Source of the DNA: Amaranthus tricolor
Taxonomy: Eukaryota; Streptophyta; Magnoliopsida; Caryophyllales; Amaranthaceae
Reading direction: 5' to 3'
Assembly: GCF_026212465.1 (NCBI RefSeq)
Contig: NC_080053.1
Location: 15,664,039 to 15,728,038 of the forward strand
Length of the DNA: 64,000 bases
Both the position numbers and the translations under genes were made by a program. The notes under the pieces were generated by a model. That model ran no database searches and was not told where the DNA came from. It saw only the letters and a list, made by a program, of their open reading frames with translations. Below, one piece after another: positions 1 to 11,860 of the stretch (positions are counted from its first letter, which is position 1; each line of letters starts with the position of its first letter).

Positions 1-42
1 TGTAACTGTGTAATCACTGCTCCTGTTAAGTTTGTGCATAAT

Positions 43-60
43 CTTCCCCCTTTTGACATC
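43..60 (-). other. Polypurine tract
   Basis: The minus strand reads GATGTCAAAAGGGGGAAG. A purine run of this kind primes plus-strand DNA synthesis in LTR retrotransposons. It follows the third ORF and faces the missing 3' LTR. No TGTTGG start is visible in bases 1-42, so the LTR must begin off the edge. Confidence 0.6.
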
Positions 61-338
61 AATCAAAAAGAATTGGGAGTTATCAAATCTCAGCACAAAC
101 CATATAGATTTGTTAGTGATGAAAACAACAAACAACAATAATAAAAGCAAGTGCTATGAACAATGATTAAACCTGCATAGAGTTAATTGTTTCAGACCAT
201 GAAAATAAAAGTAAGAAAAGAAGAGTAGCAATTGTTCAAAGGTACAACTACAATGTACCCCAGATGGTACAAATTAAAAAGAAAAAGTGTTTGAGAAGTG
301 ATACAGCCAACAAATCATTAAATTTTTGAGCAGAGGGA

Positions 339-2096
339 TCAAGGGTCAGTCTCTTCATCAATGTACTCAGTCTGCACCTCCACTGTGTCCAGCTTGGCAC
401 CAAGGCGTTGTTCCATTTGGTTTAGCTGATCCACAATAGAAGCAAGCGAGACACGAGTTTCATCCTGAAATGCAATGAATTGAGACTGTAGATCAAGGAG
501 CTTGGAAAGAATGGAATGTAAGGAAACTGCAGGGACAGAGTCAAAGTTAGTACAGCCAATATTGGGTGAAGTGTGTGATTGTGGTGGTGGTGTACACGGT
601 ATAGGTGATGATGGTGGTGATGGAATTCGATGTGGTGGTGAATTGGCTGGCTTGGGAGAGGTAGGTTTATCAGGTGTGGGCTCAGGGATGGTGTCAGAAG
701 GTGTTTCATCAACCAAAGTAGCCTTGCGTTTCGAGGCCAACCTCCTACTCTTCCTTTGCATTGACTTAGCCTTTTTCCTCAGAGCTATCACAATCTCTTC
801 ATCACTTGTATCATCACAAAAATTGTGATGAGCCTCTTCTCCTAAGGCTCCCTCCTGTTCTGCTTCCCCCTTACTAGGTTCTCCATCCTGTTCCCCTTTT
901 TCTTCTGTTTCAATATGGTCAGTGGGAACAGGCTCTTGCTCCTTTTCCTCTTTTTCTTCCTGATCTCTCTCTCTCAATTTTTCTTCTTCTTTTTCAATAT
1001 CTTCCTCATCAGATTCTACTTCAACAACCCCTTCATGCATCAATATTCCCTCATCATTCAATTTCAAATGCAAATTTTGTAAACATTTAGCACCAATTTT
1101 CATATTGGGACCCATTGGGAACTCCAACCCTTCCAATGGGACCTCAAACTTCCTAAAAATCCATGTTAACAACCCTCCATAACCAATAAAACTTTTCTTT
1201 TCAATGCAGTCTGATAAATGAGAGATCATCAACGAAGGAAAATTTATTTTAATATGTTTTTCCATGCAGTAAATCAAGGTGGCATCACGCAAACTCACTT
1301 GACTACGTTTTGAGTTTCGTAGTAAGATAAATCTGCGAGCAACATTGTACAATAATTTATGCATAGGGAACAGAATATTGTGACTTATCTTCCCCTTTTT
1401 ATCAATTCCTAAAAATTTAAAAATTGTTCGTTCATTGATGCCTGAAAATGCAATCTTTGACCCAATATGATATGTATCAAAACCAATATTGGGAACATTA
1501 AACCATTCCCCTAATAATGCGCTGTTAAATTCAATTTTAACAGTTTTAACAACACTAGTACACATACCGCCATCATTAGAGAAATTTACAATAAATTCTC
1601 TCATTAGGTTTGGAAAAATTGAATTGCAACTGAAATTTGACATTAACAATTCCCATTCTTGATACTGTAAAATCTCATGCAATCTAGGAAAGTTAGTAGA
1701 ATCATACCAATATTTGTCCAACCCGAACCCTACAGTCATCTCCTTTGAAACTTCTTCTGCACTGTTTGGATCAACATGCTTCGATCGCTTAACTACTCTA
1801 GAAGATGAACCACTTGTTGACATTTTTCTTTTGGTACTAGTGGGTTCAGTGGAGTGTTTTGGTGATTCTTGTGTGGTTTCAGTTGGTGTGGGTGGTGCAT
1901 CCTGCAGTAATGGTGGTGGAAGAACTACTCTTAGTGGTTTTGGTTGATCGGGCATACAGGATTTTGGAGTTTTCTTGCCTGATTTAGAGGATTTGGGTGT
2001 TTTCATTTTTGAATTTTTTGAAGGTTTTGAGCGAGAAGGAAGGACGGTTTCTTGGGGGATTGAGAGAAGGTTTGGGAAGGTAATGGGTAATGACAT
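339..2096 (-). CDS. Third ORF of the SIRE-type element (585 aa, env position)
   Basis: This ORF lies downstream of pol, where SIRE-lineage elements carry an env-like gene. The N-terminus is basic and rich in K, S and P (about residues 10-110). A folded-looking core spans about residues 115-345 (from the VGFGLDKYWYD motif to MGPNMKIGAK) and resembles the domain called 'putative plant transposon protein'. A very acidic Glu-rich linker follows (about 360-430), then a Ser/Pro-rich stretch (about 470-520) and a C-terminal segment with heptad-like leucines (about 525-575) that could form a coiled coil. I see no signal peptide or membrane span, so a true envelope role is doubtful. The function is unknown. 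It is fully open and starts 440 bp after the pol stop. Confidence 0.75.
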   Translation of the reverse strand: MSLPITFPNLLSIPQETVLPSRSKPSKNSKMKTPKSSKSGKKTPKSCMPDQPKPLRVVLPPPLLQDAPPTPTETTQESPKHSTEPTSTKRKMSTSGSSSRVVKRSKHVDPNSAEEVSKEMTVGFGLDKYWYDSTNFPRLHEILQYQEWELLMSNFSCNSIFPNLMREFIVNFSNDGGMCTSVVKTVKIEFNSALLGEWFNVPNIGFDTYHIGSKIAFSGINERTIFKFLGIDKKGKISHNILFPMHKLLYNVARRFILLRNSKRSQVSLRDATLIYCMEKHIKINFPSLMISHLSDCIEKKSFIGYGGLLTWIFRKFEVPLEGLEFPMGPNMKIGAKCLQNLHLKLNDEGILMHEGVVEVESDEEDIEKEEEKLRERDQEEKEEKEQEPVPTDHIETEEKGEQDGEPSKGEAEQEGALGEEAHHNFCDDTSDEEIVIALRKKAKSMQRKSRRLASKRKATLVDETPSDTIPEPTPDKPTSPKPANSPPHRIPSPPSSPIPCTPPPQSHTSPNIGCTNFDSVPAVSLHSILSKLLDLQSQFIAFQDETRVSLASIVDQLNQMEQRLGAKLDTVEVQTEYIDEETDP

Positions 2097-2536
2097 GAAG
2101 CAGGGATTTTTAAATGATTGAAGTGACGGTTACTCCTCCAAGTCCCATCTCTTTATTGCCTTTGCATTACTTGAGTGAAGAAGAATCGTTTTCCCAAAAC
2201 TCTCAATTCCATCTCTTTATTGGCCGTACAAAAAAAATGTGAAATATGAATAAAATATGAAATAAGAAATTTAAAAAAAAATTAATTATGATTTTATGAA
2301 ATATTAACAATATATTATGATATTATGATATTATGAAATATTATGAAGAAAATAATGAACATATTTCTTTGGTCTGATTGAATTAACAACATGCAAACGT
2401 AAAAACATTCATAGTACTAACTTTATTACGTGTTTACCTGATTCATGCAATAATTGATTTTCAATCAAGATTTTGAGATTGATTCCTGACCTTTTCATTT
2501 TCATGATGCTTCAATGGGAAATATATGCAACTAACT
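2097..2536 (-). other. AT-rich spacer between pol and third ORF
   Basis: There is no ORF here. Part of it (about 2230-2340) is almost pure A/T with repeated ATTATGA words. In some SIRE elements the third ORF is read through from pol. Here the 440-bp gap with stops makes that unlikely and points to a separate transcript, splicing or internal initiation (inference). Confidence 0.5.
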
Positions 2537-5500
2537 TTAGTGGAGCTTGATCATACCAAGTTCCAATCTCATCTTTTCATATTGTTCCCTAGGAAGTGGT
2601 TTGGTTAGAATATCAGCAACTTGTTCATTTGTGTTAACATGCTTCAATACAATATTTTTGTGTTCTACGTTATCCTTTAGAAAATGATGTCTAATGTGTA
2701 TATGTTTAGCACGTGAATGATGCACTGGATCTTTAGATATACATATGGCACTAGTATTATCACAATAAATAGGAATGCATTCAACTTTAATACCAAAATC
2801 TCTAAGTTGCTGTTTTATCCAGAGCATTTGGGAACAGCAAGCTGCTGCTGCTACGTATTCAGCTTCGGCAGTGGATAATGCAACCGTATTTTGTTTCTTG
2901 GAACTCCATGAAACTAAACATGAGCCAAGATATTGTACCATACCTGATGTACTCTTTCTATTAACAAGATCACCAGCATAATCTGCATCACTAAAACCTT
3001 TTAAATCATAAACATCACTTTTAGGATAAAATAGGGACAAGTCGTCTGTTCCCTTTAAATATCTCAAAATTCGTTTGACTGCAGTGAGATGTGATTCTTT
3101 AGGACTTGATTGAAATCTAGCACATAAACCAACACTAAAAGAAATATCAGGTCTACTTGCAGTTAGATACAATAAAGAACCTATCATGCCTCTATACATG
3201 GTTTGATCTACGTTGTTCCCATTTAGGTCTTCATCTAGTCTAACATTGGTAGCCATAGGTGTGTGGTTGGTTTTAGAGTTGTTTAGTCCATATTTCTTAA
3301 GAAGTTCTTTAATGTATTTTTGTTGATGAATAAAAATACCATTTTCAGTTTGTTTAATTTGCAAACCAAGAAAGAAATTTAATTCTCCCATCATGCTCAT
3401 TTCAAATTCTGTACCCATAAGGTTAGCAAATTCTTTACATAATAAATCATTAGTAGCACCAAAAATAATATCATCAACATAAATTTGAACAACCAAAATA
3501 TGAGAACCTTTATTCTTAAAGAACAAGGTTTTGTCGATTTTTCCTCTTACAAAGTTATTTTGAATCAAAAACTTTGAAAGTCTTTCGTACCATTGCCTAG
3601 GTGCTTGCTTCAAGCCATATAGGGCTTTGTCAAGCTTGTAGACATGATTAGGACAAGAGGTATTCTCAAAACCTGGGGGTTGTTCCACAAAAACTTCTTC
3701 ATCAAGATAACCATTCAAAAAGGCACATTTCACATCCATTTGATATAGTTTAAAATTCATAAATGCAGCAAAAGAAATTAAGATTCGGATAGCCTCTAAC
3801 CTTGCTACTGGAGCAAAAGTCTCAGTGTAATCAATACCTTCTTGTTGATTATAACCTTTAACCACAAGTCTAGCTTTATTTCTAACAATTATTCCATGCT
3901 CATCAAGCTTGTTCCGAAATACCCATTTCAAACCAATAACTTTCTTGTTTTTCGGTTTGGGTTCCAAGTGCCACACTTTATTTCTTTCAAACTCATTTAG
4001 TTCATCTTGCATGGCAACTATCCAATCGGAATCCTTTAAAGCTTCCTCGTGATTTTTAGGTTCAAGTGATGATAGGAACGCAAAGTGTGCACAAAAGTTT
4101 CTCAATTGAGATCTAGTTTGTGTTCCCTTATTTATATCACTTACAATTGAATCAAGAGGATGATATCTTTGATACTTCCAAGGTTTAGGCACAAATTCTC
4201 TTGAAGGAACAGTAGCATGTTCTTGTTCAGTAACTTGATTGACATTCTGTTCAGCTACTGGATCATTTTGTTCATCTGTGGGAACAGCTGGATTGGGAAC
4301 AGTCTGCTGGTCCTGTTGTGCTGGCAGTTCCTGGATTTGGTCAGTTTCTTCTGCCTCTTCTTGTATCGACTGTTCGCTTGCTGTTCCTCGATCTTGCACT
4401 TTTATTCCTTCATCTTCATCTTCCAAATTTGCAAGACCTATTTTAATATTACTTGTTTCCTGTTCACTTGTTGAAAAGTTAGTTTCATCAAAGATTATGT
4501 GAACAGACTCTTCTACACTCATTGTTCTCTTATTATATACTCTGTAAGCTTTGCTTTGTGATGAATAACCAAGAAACACTGCCTCATCACTTCTTTCATC
4601 AAATTTACCCAAATTTCGTTTTCCATTTACATGTACAAAACATTTGCATCCAAACACACGAAAATAGGAAATATTTGGTTTAACACCCTTAAGTAATTCA
4701 TAGGGTGTCTTTGAAGTGATTGGTCTAATTAGTACACGATTCAATATATAGCATGCAGTGTTAACGGCTTCTGCCCAAAAATTCCTAGGTAGACCACTAG
4801 CAATCAACATGGTCCTTGCCATTTCTTCTAAAGTCCTATTTTTCCTTTCTACCACACCATTTTGTTGTGGTGTTCTAGGTGCGGAAAAATTGTGATTTAT
4901 GCCATGTTCATTGCAATAATTCATGAAGTTTGAATTTTCAAATTCTTTTCCATGATCAGACCTAATGTGAACAATTTGATTATTGGTAGATTTTTGTGTT
5001 TTATTAGCAAAGGAAACAAACTCATCAAAAGCTTCATCTTTGCTTGCCAAAAATAAGGTCCACGTGAATCTACTATAATCATCAACAACAACAAACACAT
5101 ACTTTTTGCCACTACGGCTTTGTGTTCTCATTGGTCCACATAAATCCATATGAATTAATTCTAATGGTCTAGTGGTAGTCACAACGTTCTTTGATTTAAA
5201 GGATGACCGCACTTGTTTCCCTTTAGCACAAGGATCACAAACTTCATTTTTAAGGAATTTTATTGCAGGTAATCCTCTTACTAGGTCTTTTGATCTTAAA
5301 GTGTTAATCAATGAATAACTAGCATGACCTAGACGCTTGTGCCAAAGAAGTGGGTCTTCTTCAATAACACTTAAACACGTTAGACTGTTTCTGGGAACAG
5401 TGTCCAGGTCCACCACATAGGTGTTCCCTTTTCTGATTCCCTCCAGCACAGGGTCTCCTGTACTGTTCCTAGAAATTATGCATTTTTCAGAAGTAAACTT

Positions 5501-5767
5501 AACAGAGTTACCTTTGTCGCAAAATTGAGAAATACTTAACAAATTGTGTTTTAAATTCTCGACTAAAAATACATTATCAATGGCATGGGAACTAGACCTT
5601 CCAACCTTTCCTTTGGCGATTATCTCACCCTTCATGTTGTCACCGAAGGTTACTGTTCCCCCATCATAGGCTTCAAGTGAGAGAAATTTAGATTTATCAC
5701 TCGTCATATGCTTGGAACACCCACTGTCGAGATACCATGAGTTGTTCCCCCTCACTTGAATCTGCAA
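2537..5767 (-). CDS. Copia pol: protease, integrase, RT, RNase H
   Basis: The 1076-aa ORF carries a full pol set. Protease: [12 protein letters not shown] near the start. Integrase: HKRLGH and CDPCAKGK zinc-binding residues, then a D-D-E core seen in [16 protein letters not shown] and [18 protein letters not shown]. Reverse transcriptase: [31 protein letters not shown] and the catalytic [10 protein letters not shown]. RNase [22 protein letters not shown] and [13 protein letters not shown]. It stands in the same frame as gag, separated from it by one TAA codon; the listed first residue is a TTG codon, so it is probably made as part of a Gag-Pol product. No internal stop or frameshift is seen and all catalytic residues are present, so it may still be active. 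Confidence 0.93.
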   Translation of the reverse strand: MQIQVRGNNSWYLDSGCSKHMTSDKSKFLSLEAYDGGTVTFGDNMKGEIIAKGKVGRSSSHAIDNVFLVENLKHNLLSISQFCDKGNSVKFTSEKCIISRNSTGDPVLEGIRKGNTYVVDLDTVPRNSLTCLSVIEEDPLLWHKRLGHASYSLINTLRSKDLVRGLPAIKFLKNEVCDPCAKGKQVRSSFKSKNVVTTTRPLELIHMDLCGPMRTQSRSGKKYVFVVVDDYSRFTWTLFLASKDEAFDEFVSFANKTQKSTNNQIVHIRSDHGKEFENSNFMNYCNEHGINHNFSAPRTPQQNGVVERKNRTLEEMARTMLIASGLPRNFWAEAVNTACYILNRVLIRPITSKTPYELLKGVKPNISYFRVFGCKCFVHVNGKRNLGKFDERSDEAVFLGYSSQSKAYRVYNKRTMSVEESVHIIFDETNFSTSEQETSNIKIGLANLEDEDEGIKVQDRGTASEQSIQEEAEETDQIQELPAQQDQQTVPNPAVPTDEQNDPVAEQNVNQVTEQEHATVPSREFVPKPWKYQRYHPLDSIVSDINKGTQTRSQLRNFCAHFAFLSSLEPKNHEEALKDSDWIVAMQDELNEFERNKVWHLEPKPKNKKVIGLKWVFRNKLDEHGIIVRNKARLVVKGYNQQEGIDYTETFAPVARLEAIRILISFAAFMNFKLYQMDVKCAFLNGYLDEEVFVEQPPGFENTSCPNHVYKLDKALYGLKQAPRQWYERLSKFLIQNNFVRGKIDKTLFFKNKGSHILVVQIYVDDIIFGATNDLLCKEFANLMGTEFEMSMMGELNFFLGLQIKQTENGIFIHQQKYIKELLKKYGLNNSKTNHTPMATNVRLDEDLNGNNVDQTMYRGMIGSLLYLTASRPDISFSVGLCARFQSSPKESHLTAVKRILRYLKGTDDLSLFYPKSDVYDLKGFSDADYAGDLVNRKSTSGMVQYLGSCLVSWSSKKQNTVALSTAEAEYVAAAACCSQMLWIKQQLRDFGIKVECIPIYCDNTSAICISKDPVHHSRAKHIHIRHHFLKDNVEHKNIVLKHVNTNEQVADILTKPLPREQYEKMRLELGMIKLH

Positions 5768-5773
5768 AGCAAA

Positions 5774-7588
5774 TTAGTGGTTAGGTGCAGGAACCCATTC
5801 ATCCTTGGGTTCCTTGTCGACAATATTTGAATCACATTTCTTAATCCATGTACGTTCGACATAATTTTTATTTGCTTTGACATGCTGTTCCCTCTTTGTA
5901 CATTGATGTTTTAGGTGTCCACTTTTACCACAGAAGGAACATATTTTGCTATTAGGGAGATCTACATAGAACTTTTTCTTTCTATCATTCCTTATATAGC
6001 CTAGACCTTCTTTACTTTTGGTTTTAGCATTTAGAATCCATTTGGGAATTTCATTGATTTTCCCTTTTCCTCTTAAGTTTATTTTATTTTTCAAATTTTC
6101 ATTTTCAATTTCGAAGGATTCTAATTTTGATTTCAACCTTTGAAATTCAGTGCTAACCACGTGAGTGGTTTTATCATTTTCAATCGATTTTGATCTTAAC
6201 AAATTGCTTTGATTCAATTCAATATTAAGAGTGATAAATTCCTGTTTTAATTTCTCCAACTGCTCTTTCAAAATGATATTCTTATCTAGCAAATCAAAAA
6301 ATCTTCTTTGCACATCGATTCTAAAGGAGTCTAAATATGAGATATGATCTTCACTTAAGTTAAGATCTTTCTCAATTTGGAGACACTTAGCTGTTTTTTC
6401 ATCTAGCTTTTCTTGTGTCTCTAAAAGCAGTTTGATTAGTTTATTCTTACTTATGTTGGACAGATGTTTAGGAGATGGACCAGAAGACATTACCTCTTTT
6501 TCTTTGGATTCTTCATGAGATGCCATGAGGCATAGGTTTGCTATTTCCTCTTCCATTGTAGCTTCTGTCTCAGCCTCGCTCTCCGTATCTCCCCAAGCTG
6601 CTATCATTGCTTTTCTAAAATCTGTTTTGAAGTTTCCCTTCTTATATTGTTTTCCAACTTCTCTTGCTTTTCCCTTGCCCTTCTCATTTTTCCATTGAGG
6701 GCAATCCTTGATGAAGTGTTCAGTGCTCCCACACTTATGGCATTCAAAGTTTGTCTTCAAGTTCGGTGTTCCCTTTTCTTTGTTATTCCTTTGATTACCA
6801 TACCTTCTGTTCCTGAAGAATTTTTTGAATTTTCGAGCCAACAGTGCTGCTTCCTCTTCACCAGTTTCTGATTCATCGCTATCATCTGCTGCTAGAGCCA
6901 GTCCTTTGTTTCGGGAACTGTCAGCTGTTCCCAAATGCAATTCATGGGTCATTAGGGAACCAGCCAGCTCTTCCAAATTGAACTTGGTGAAATCTTTGGA
7001 CTCCTGGATGGCTGTAACCTTTGCTCTCCAGCGTTCGTCTTGAGGAAGACTCCTAAGTACTTTTCTAACTTGTTCATCAACGGGAATGATTCTACCAAGA
7101 GAGACTAACTCATTCGTAATATTTGTGAACCTAGTGAACATTTCTTGAATGTTTTCCCTAGGTTCCATTACGAATCTTTCATATTTGGACATTAGCAAAT
7201 CAATCTTGGATCTCTTTACTTCACTAGTACCTTCATGGGTAACTTCGAGCAGGTCCCAAATCTGCTTAGCAGTTTTGCAACCCATAATTCGATTGTGCTC
7301 ATTTGGACCAAGCCCACAGTGAAGTAACTTGATAGCGAGAGCGTTCATCTCCATCTTTTGAAAATCTTCTTTTTCATATTCAGTGATTGGCTTTGGAACA
7401 GCTTCATTGTTGGAGTTGATGGTCGTCACCTCAAAGTCTCCAATTTCAATGACTCTCCAAACTTGATAGTTTTCGGCTTTTATGAAGATTTCCATTCTAT
7501 TTTTCCAGTAAGTATAGAATTTCCCATCGCACATGGGTGGCCTTTGTGTGGAGTACCCCTCTTCCATGCGCTCGTTCATCTTCAACAT
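5774..7588 (-). CDS. Copia gag with two CCHC zinc knuckles
   Basis: This 604-aa capsid protein precursor starts at an ATG 55 bp downstream of the primer-binding site. The N-terminal half has the UBN2/retrotransposon-gag fold signature: WKNRMEIFIKA, then AKQIWDLLEVTHEGT and NIQEMFTRF. Two CCHC knuckles follow: CHKCGSTEHFIKDC near residue 283 and CSFCGKSGHLKHQC near residue 554. Between them lies a long Lys/Glu/Leu-rich segment likely to be coiled coil. Two knuckles and about 600 aa are typical of SIRE-type Gag and longer than most copia Gags. It ends in TAA, seven bases before the pol ORF and in the same frame. Confidence 0.9.
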   Translation of the reverse strand: MLKMNERMEEGYSTQRPPMCDGKFYTYWKNRMEIFIKAENYQVWRVIEIGDFEVTTINSNNEAVPKPITEYEKEDFQKMEMNALAIKLLHCGLGPNEHNRIMGCKTAKQIWDLLEVTHEGTSEVKRSKIDLLMSKYERFVMEPRENIQEMFTRFTNITNELVSLGRIIPVDEQVRKVLRSLPQDERWRAKVTAIQESKDFTKFNLEELAGSLMTHELHLGTADSSRNKGLALAADDSDESETGEEEAALLARKFKKFFRNRRYGNQRNNKEKGTPNLKTNFECHKCGSTEHFIKDCPQWKNEKGKGKAREVGKQYKKGNFKTDFRKAMIAAWGDTESEAETEATMEEEIANLCLMASHEESKEKEVMSSGPSPKHLSNISKNKLIKLLLETQEKLDEKTAKCLQIEKDLNLSEDHISYLDSFRIDVQRRFFDLLDKNIILKEQLEKLKQEFITLNIELNQSNLLRSKSIENDKTTHVVSTEFQRLKSKLESFEIENENLKNKINLRGKGKINEIPKWILNAKTKSKEGLGYIRNDRKKKFYVDLPNSKICSFCGKSGHLKHQCTKREQHVKANKNYVERTWIKKCDSNIVDKEPKDEWVPAPNH

Positions 7589-7642
7589 CTTTCCAGGGAA
7601 CAGGATACTGCTCTCAGGGTTTCCTGATTAAATGAGGAACAG

Positions 7643-7655
7643 GGCTCTGATACCA
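7643..7655 (-). other. Primer-binding site for initiator tRNA-Met
   Basis: The minus strand reads TGGTATCAGAGCC, complementary to the 3' end of plant initiator methionine tRNA. It lies two bases inside the 5' LTR end, as expected for minus-strand priming. Confidence 0.9.
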
Positions 7656-7657
7656 AT

Positions 7658-8933
7658 TGTAGAAATACTAATGGATGATCGAATGCAACAAGAGGGGGGG
7701 GTGAATTGTTGTGTAGTAGGTTTAAGATTTTTGCCTCTAATTTTTGCGGAATTATATTAAGTAAAGGACAAAAACTTAAACTTAAAAACGAAAAGAAAAA
7801 TAATAAAGGAGACAAAGATTTTACGTGGAAACCTTCTTGGCCTAATAAGAAGGAAAAACCACGACCCCCCCGGGATTTCAAAATTCTCACTATGTTAAGG
7901 CAATCAATTACAATTACACATAACAATGTTTTGCTTCACTTGAAGCTTCTCAATTCTCTAAACGCTTTACTCAAAGCTTCTCTACTTAGGCCCACTTCTC
8001 TTCTCTTCTCTTCTCTCCTTCTCTTTCTCTTCTCACGTTTCTATTCTCTATTCCCTTAGACTTCCCATAAGTCTAATTACAACAAAACACTCAAATACCA
8101 TTTACAAGGCCAATTCTCATAAAGATCAAAATGAAATTGTTGCTTAAGAAAAATATTATAAATTAATTGGCATTTAAAACTTAGAATATTTTTCTCAATT
8201 AAATCTCCCTTAGATGGACACTCTCAATGCAACATTCATTCATTCATCCATCCATACTGAACCGTAATTTCCCTCTTTTATAAGGGGAACAGCAAGCAGT
8301 GCACTCAGCCCACGTTCTCCACGAGTTGCACATATCCCACGTTCTCCATAACTTACTTGCTCCCAAAGAAAATGGAAAGTTAGTTAAAGGTAGGAGTGGA
8401 ATGTAACTGCTGTGCACATGCACGGTTAAAACATCATGGATTAAGGAAGATCCTATTTTAAAGGAGACCAATTCAAAGAAGAGAACAAGTCTCTTGAATT
8501 CCGAGTTTATAGGAGATAAACAAGGAATTGATTTTCTCCATGTTTTTAGGCGAATAAAAAAATATTTTGCCAATTAATAAATAAATTTAATTAAGCAACT
8601 AATTAAATTTTAACCTTTTACATTAACTAAAAACAGAAAACATAATTTTCGTAACTTCCAGTCAATGTCTTCTTCGGACCTGTATCGTGAGGAACAGCAC
8701 ACTGTCTCCATCTACAACATTCGTCAAAACTTCAACTCTAGGAACAGTAAACTGTCTTCAAGAGCAATTTCCCAACTTCTTGGATATTTGAGACATGTAC
8801 TTCTTTCACGAATCAAGTCATAGGCTTCATCAACGATTCACATTAAATCGGATATGTACCTACAAAACAATCTCTAAAAATATGTTTGTTTATTTAAAAG
8901 TAAAGTCATCATCAAAACCTTAAGAGGCCAACA
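7658..8933 (-). repeat. 5' LTR of the SIRE-type element
   Basis: On the minus strand it starts TGTTGGCCTCTTAAGG at 8933 and ends TTTCTACA at 7658, next to the primer-binding site. The length is 1276 bp. Plant SIRE LTRs commonly begin in this way. The five bases to the right (CTCCT, 8934-8938) would be the target-site duplicate; the partner is off the left edge. Confidence 0.85.
8275..8282 (-). promoter_or_regulatory. LTR TATA box
   Basis: The minus strand reads CCTTATAAAAGAGGG within the LTR, about 620 bp before its 3' end. It is the best TATA match in the LTR and the likely start region for element transcription. Confidence 0.55.
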
Positions 8934-8938
8934 CTCCT

Positions 8939-9675
8939 AATAAAAGGATTCAAGCCTACAAAACGTAATGGACATTGCCCAAATATTTGAAATATAACAA
9001 GCCTACCACAGGAAAAGTAGAGCATAAACAAATCACTTCAATAATATTACATTAGAAAAAGATTTAAACAAAACAAAGTTTGATTATGCCTTTCTGCTGA
9101 GTTCAAAGAAAAAGTAGTGCATTTAGGTTGTACGTTGTAATGAATGCTAATTGTCAACAGAGTAAAAGACCAAAGATTAAAACTCATACACTGTGGTCTT
9201 TTAGCGCCAGAAAAACAAAACTGACTATGGGTTGAAACAGCTTCAAAAATGGGTCATTTAGACATGATACATCACTAAAATCAACATTCAATTATATGTG
9301 ATTAAATTCCAAGTTGAAACAGCTTCATAAAAGAGTTCATTTTGACATGATACATCACCAAAATCAACATTTATTCAAAAGTGATCAAATACTACGTCAT
9401 GAGAGCAAAACAAGGTTTGCTTCCATTACAGAGAAGCTATAGCCTAAAGGCAGAGAGCAACTTTGTTAGAAATCAGATTAAAACTCAAATCACGTTTTTG
9501 TAGACGCAGAAAAAAATAGAATATTCCCTAAAGTTACATGAAGTATGGGGCTGATTGAATAATAGCAAACCTAGATTCATTAATGGGGACTAATGGTCTG
9601 ATTCCAACTATTTTCCAGTTGAAATACGCAAAGGTGAAAATACCAAATTCAAAGTCAATAATTTTTTAAATATAC
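8939..9675 (-). other. Intron remnant of CDC5 pseudogene
   Basis: No coding similarity was found. The segment follows a GT donor (CAG|GTATAT) at the end of the CDC5-like exon and runs to the retrotransposon end. Short repeats (for example GTTGAAACAGCTTC near 9230 and 9313) occur in it. The missing 3' exons may lie left of the window. Confidence 0.5.
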
Positions 9676-11373
<1,698 letters not shown>

Positions 11374-11586
11374 CTACAAGTTTAAGTGATATCCAAAATC
11401 AGCAGCAATCGTAAGAGTTATTCATATAAGATCTCAAAACACTAAAAGAAAAAACCCGACAAACAAGGGAAAACTACTCTTAAGAGCAGTACATATTCCA
11501 AATTAACAAACTTCCCCAATGTTAATATATCAGCAACCACATCCCAGTGCAACAATATTCAAGCAAGCCCTTCGAGAAAAGAAGTT
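11374..11586. other. Intron remnant between CDC5 pseudogene and copia element
   Basis: Non-coding. It sits upstream of the CDC5 exon (minus strand) and ends at the LTR of the next retrotransposon, so the intron was probably split by that insertion. Nothing else recognised. Confidence 0.4.
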
Positions 11587-11795
11587 TGTTAGCCACGTCA
11601 TCAAGTTTGTTAGAGTTTCTGTTTTGCTATTTTCTTTTTTGCACAGTTTGTTTTCTTTCTCTTGTAGGTACTTAGAGCAGCAGCTCCTAGGCTATTCTTT
11701 CCTTGTATATATACGTTTCTTCTCAATCAATAAATAATTAAAAAAGGATTATTTCCCAAATCAGTGTTTTTTTGTTTCTTTTCATAAAGTTGTCA
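11587..11795 (+). repeat. 5' LTR of decayed copia element
   Basis: It starts TGTTAGCC and ends AGTTGTCA, directly before the primer site. Length is 209 bp. It contains TGTATATATAC (TATA-like, about 11704) and AATAAATAA (poly(A)-signal-like, about 11729). The start is inferred because no second LTR is present for comparison. Confidence 0.6.
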
Positions 11796-11807
11796 TGGTA
11801 TCAGAGC
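11796..11807 (+). other. Primer-binding site for initiator tRNA-Met
   Basis: TGGTATCAGAGC directly follows the LTR end and matches the standard plant copia primer site. Confidence 0.9.
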
Positions 11808-11860
11808 TGGCTCTAATCCTCTAATTTTCTTTCTGATGTCTTGCTTTCTTTCTTGCATCC

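Larger units (their letters stand above)
1..8933 (-). mobile_element. SIRE/Maximus-type Ty1-copia retrotransposon, 3' LTR outside window
   Basis: Read on the minus strand, the order is 5' LTR (8933-7658), primer-binding site, gag, pol (protease-integrase-RT-RNase H), a third ORF and a polypurine tract. Integrase before RT defines Ty1-copia. The long LTR (about 1.28 kb), the large gag with two zinc knuckles, and an extra ORF after pol fit the SIRE/Maximus lineage. The LTR starts TGTTGGCC on the minus strand and ends in CA. All three ORFs are open, so the copy looks recent. The 3' LTR would lie left of base 1, so the two LTRs cannot be compared for age. The element adjoins intron-like sequence of the CDC5 pseudogene to its right. 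Confidence 0.9.

Noticed and set aside
502..828. Plus-strand ORFs antisense to the SIRE element (also 1714-1947, 4217-4502, 6647-7043)
   Set aside because: They are shadows of the minus-strand element ORFs, with no domain signal.
339..2096. Calling the third ORF a retroviral envelope
   Set aside because: No signal peptide, membrane segment or cleavage-site pattern is visible. Only its position is env-like.
7643..7655. Possible tRNA gene at the tRNA-Met-like words here and at 11796
   Set aside because: Only the 12-13-base primer site is present, with no cloverleaf around it.
880..8750. Reading GGAACA/TGTTCC words as steroid hormone response elements
   Set aside because: That half-site is for animal nuclear receptors, which plants lack. 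Spacing also does not form regular palindromes.
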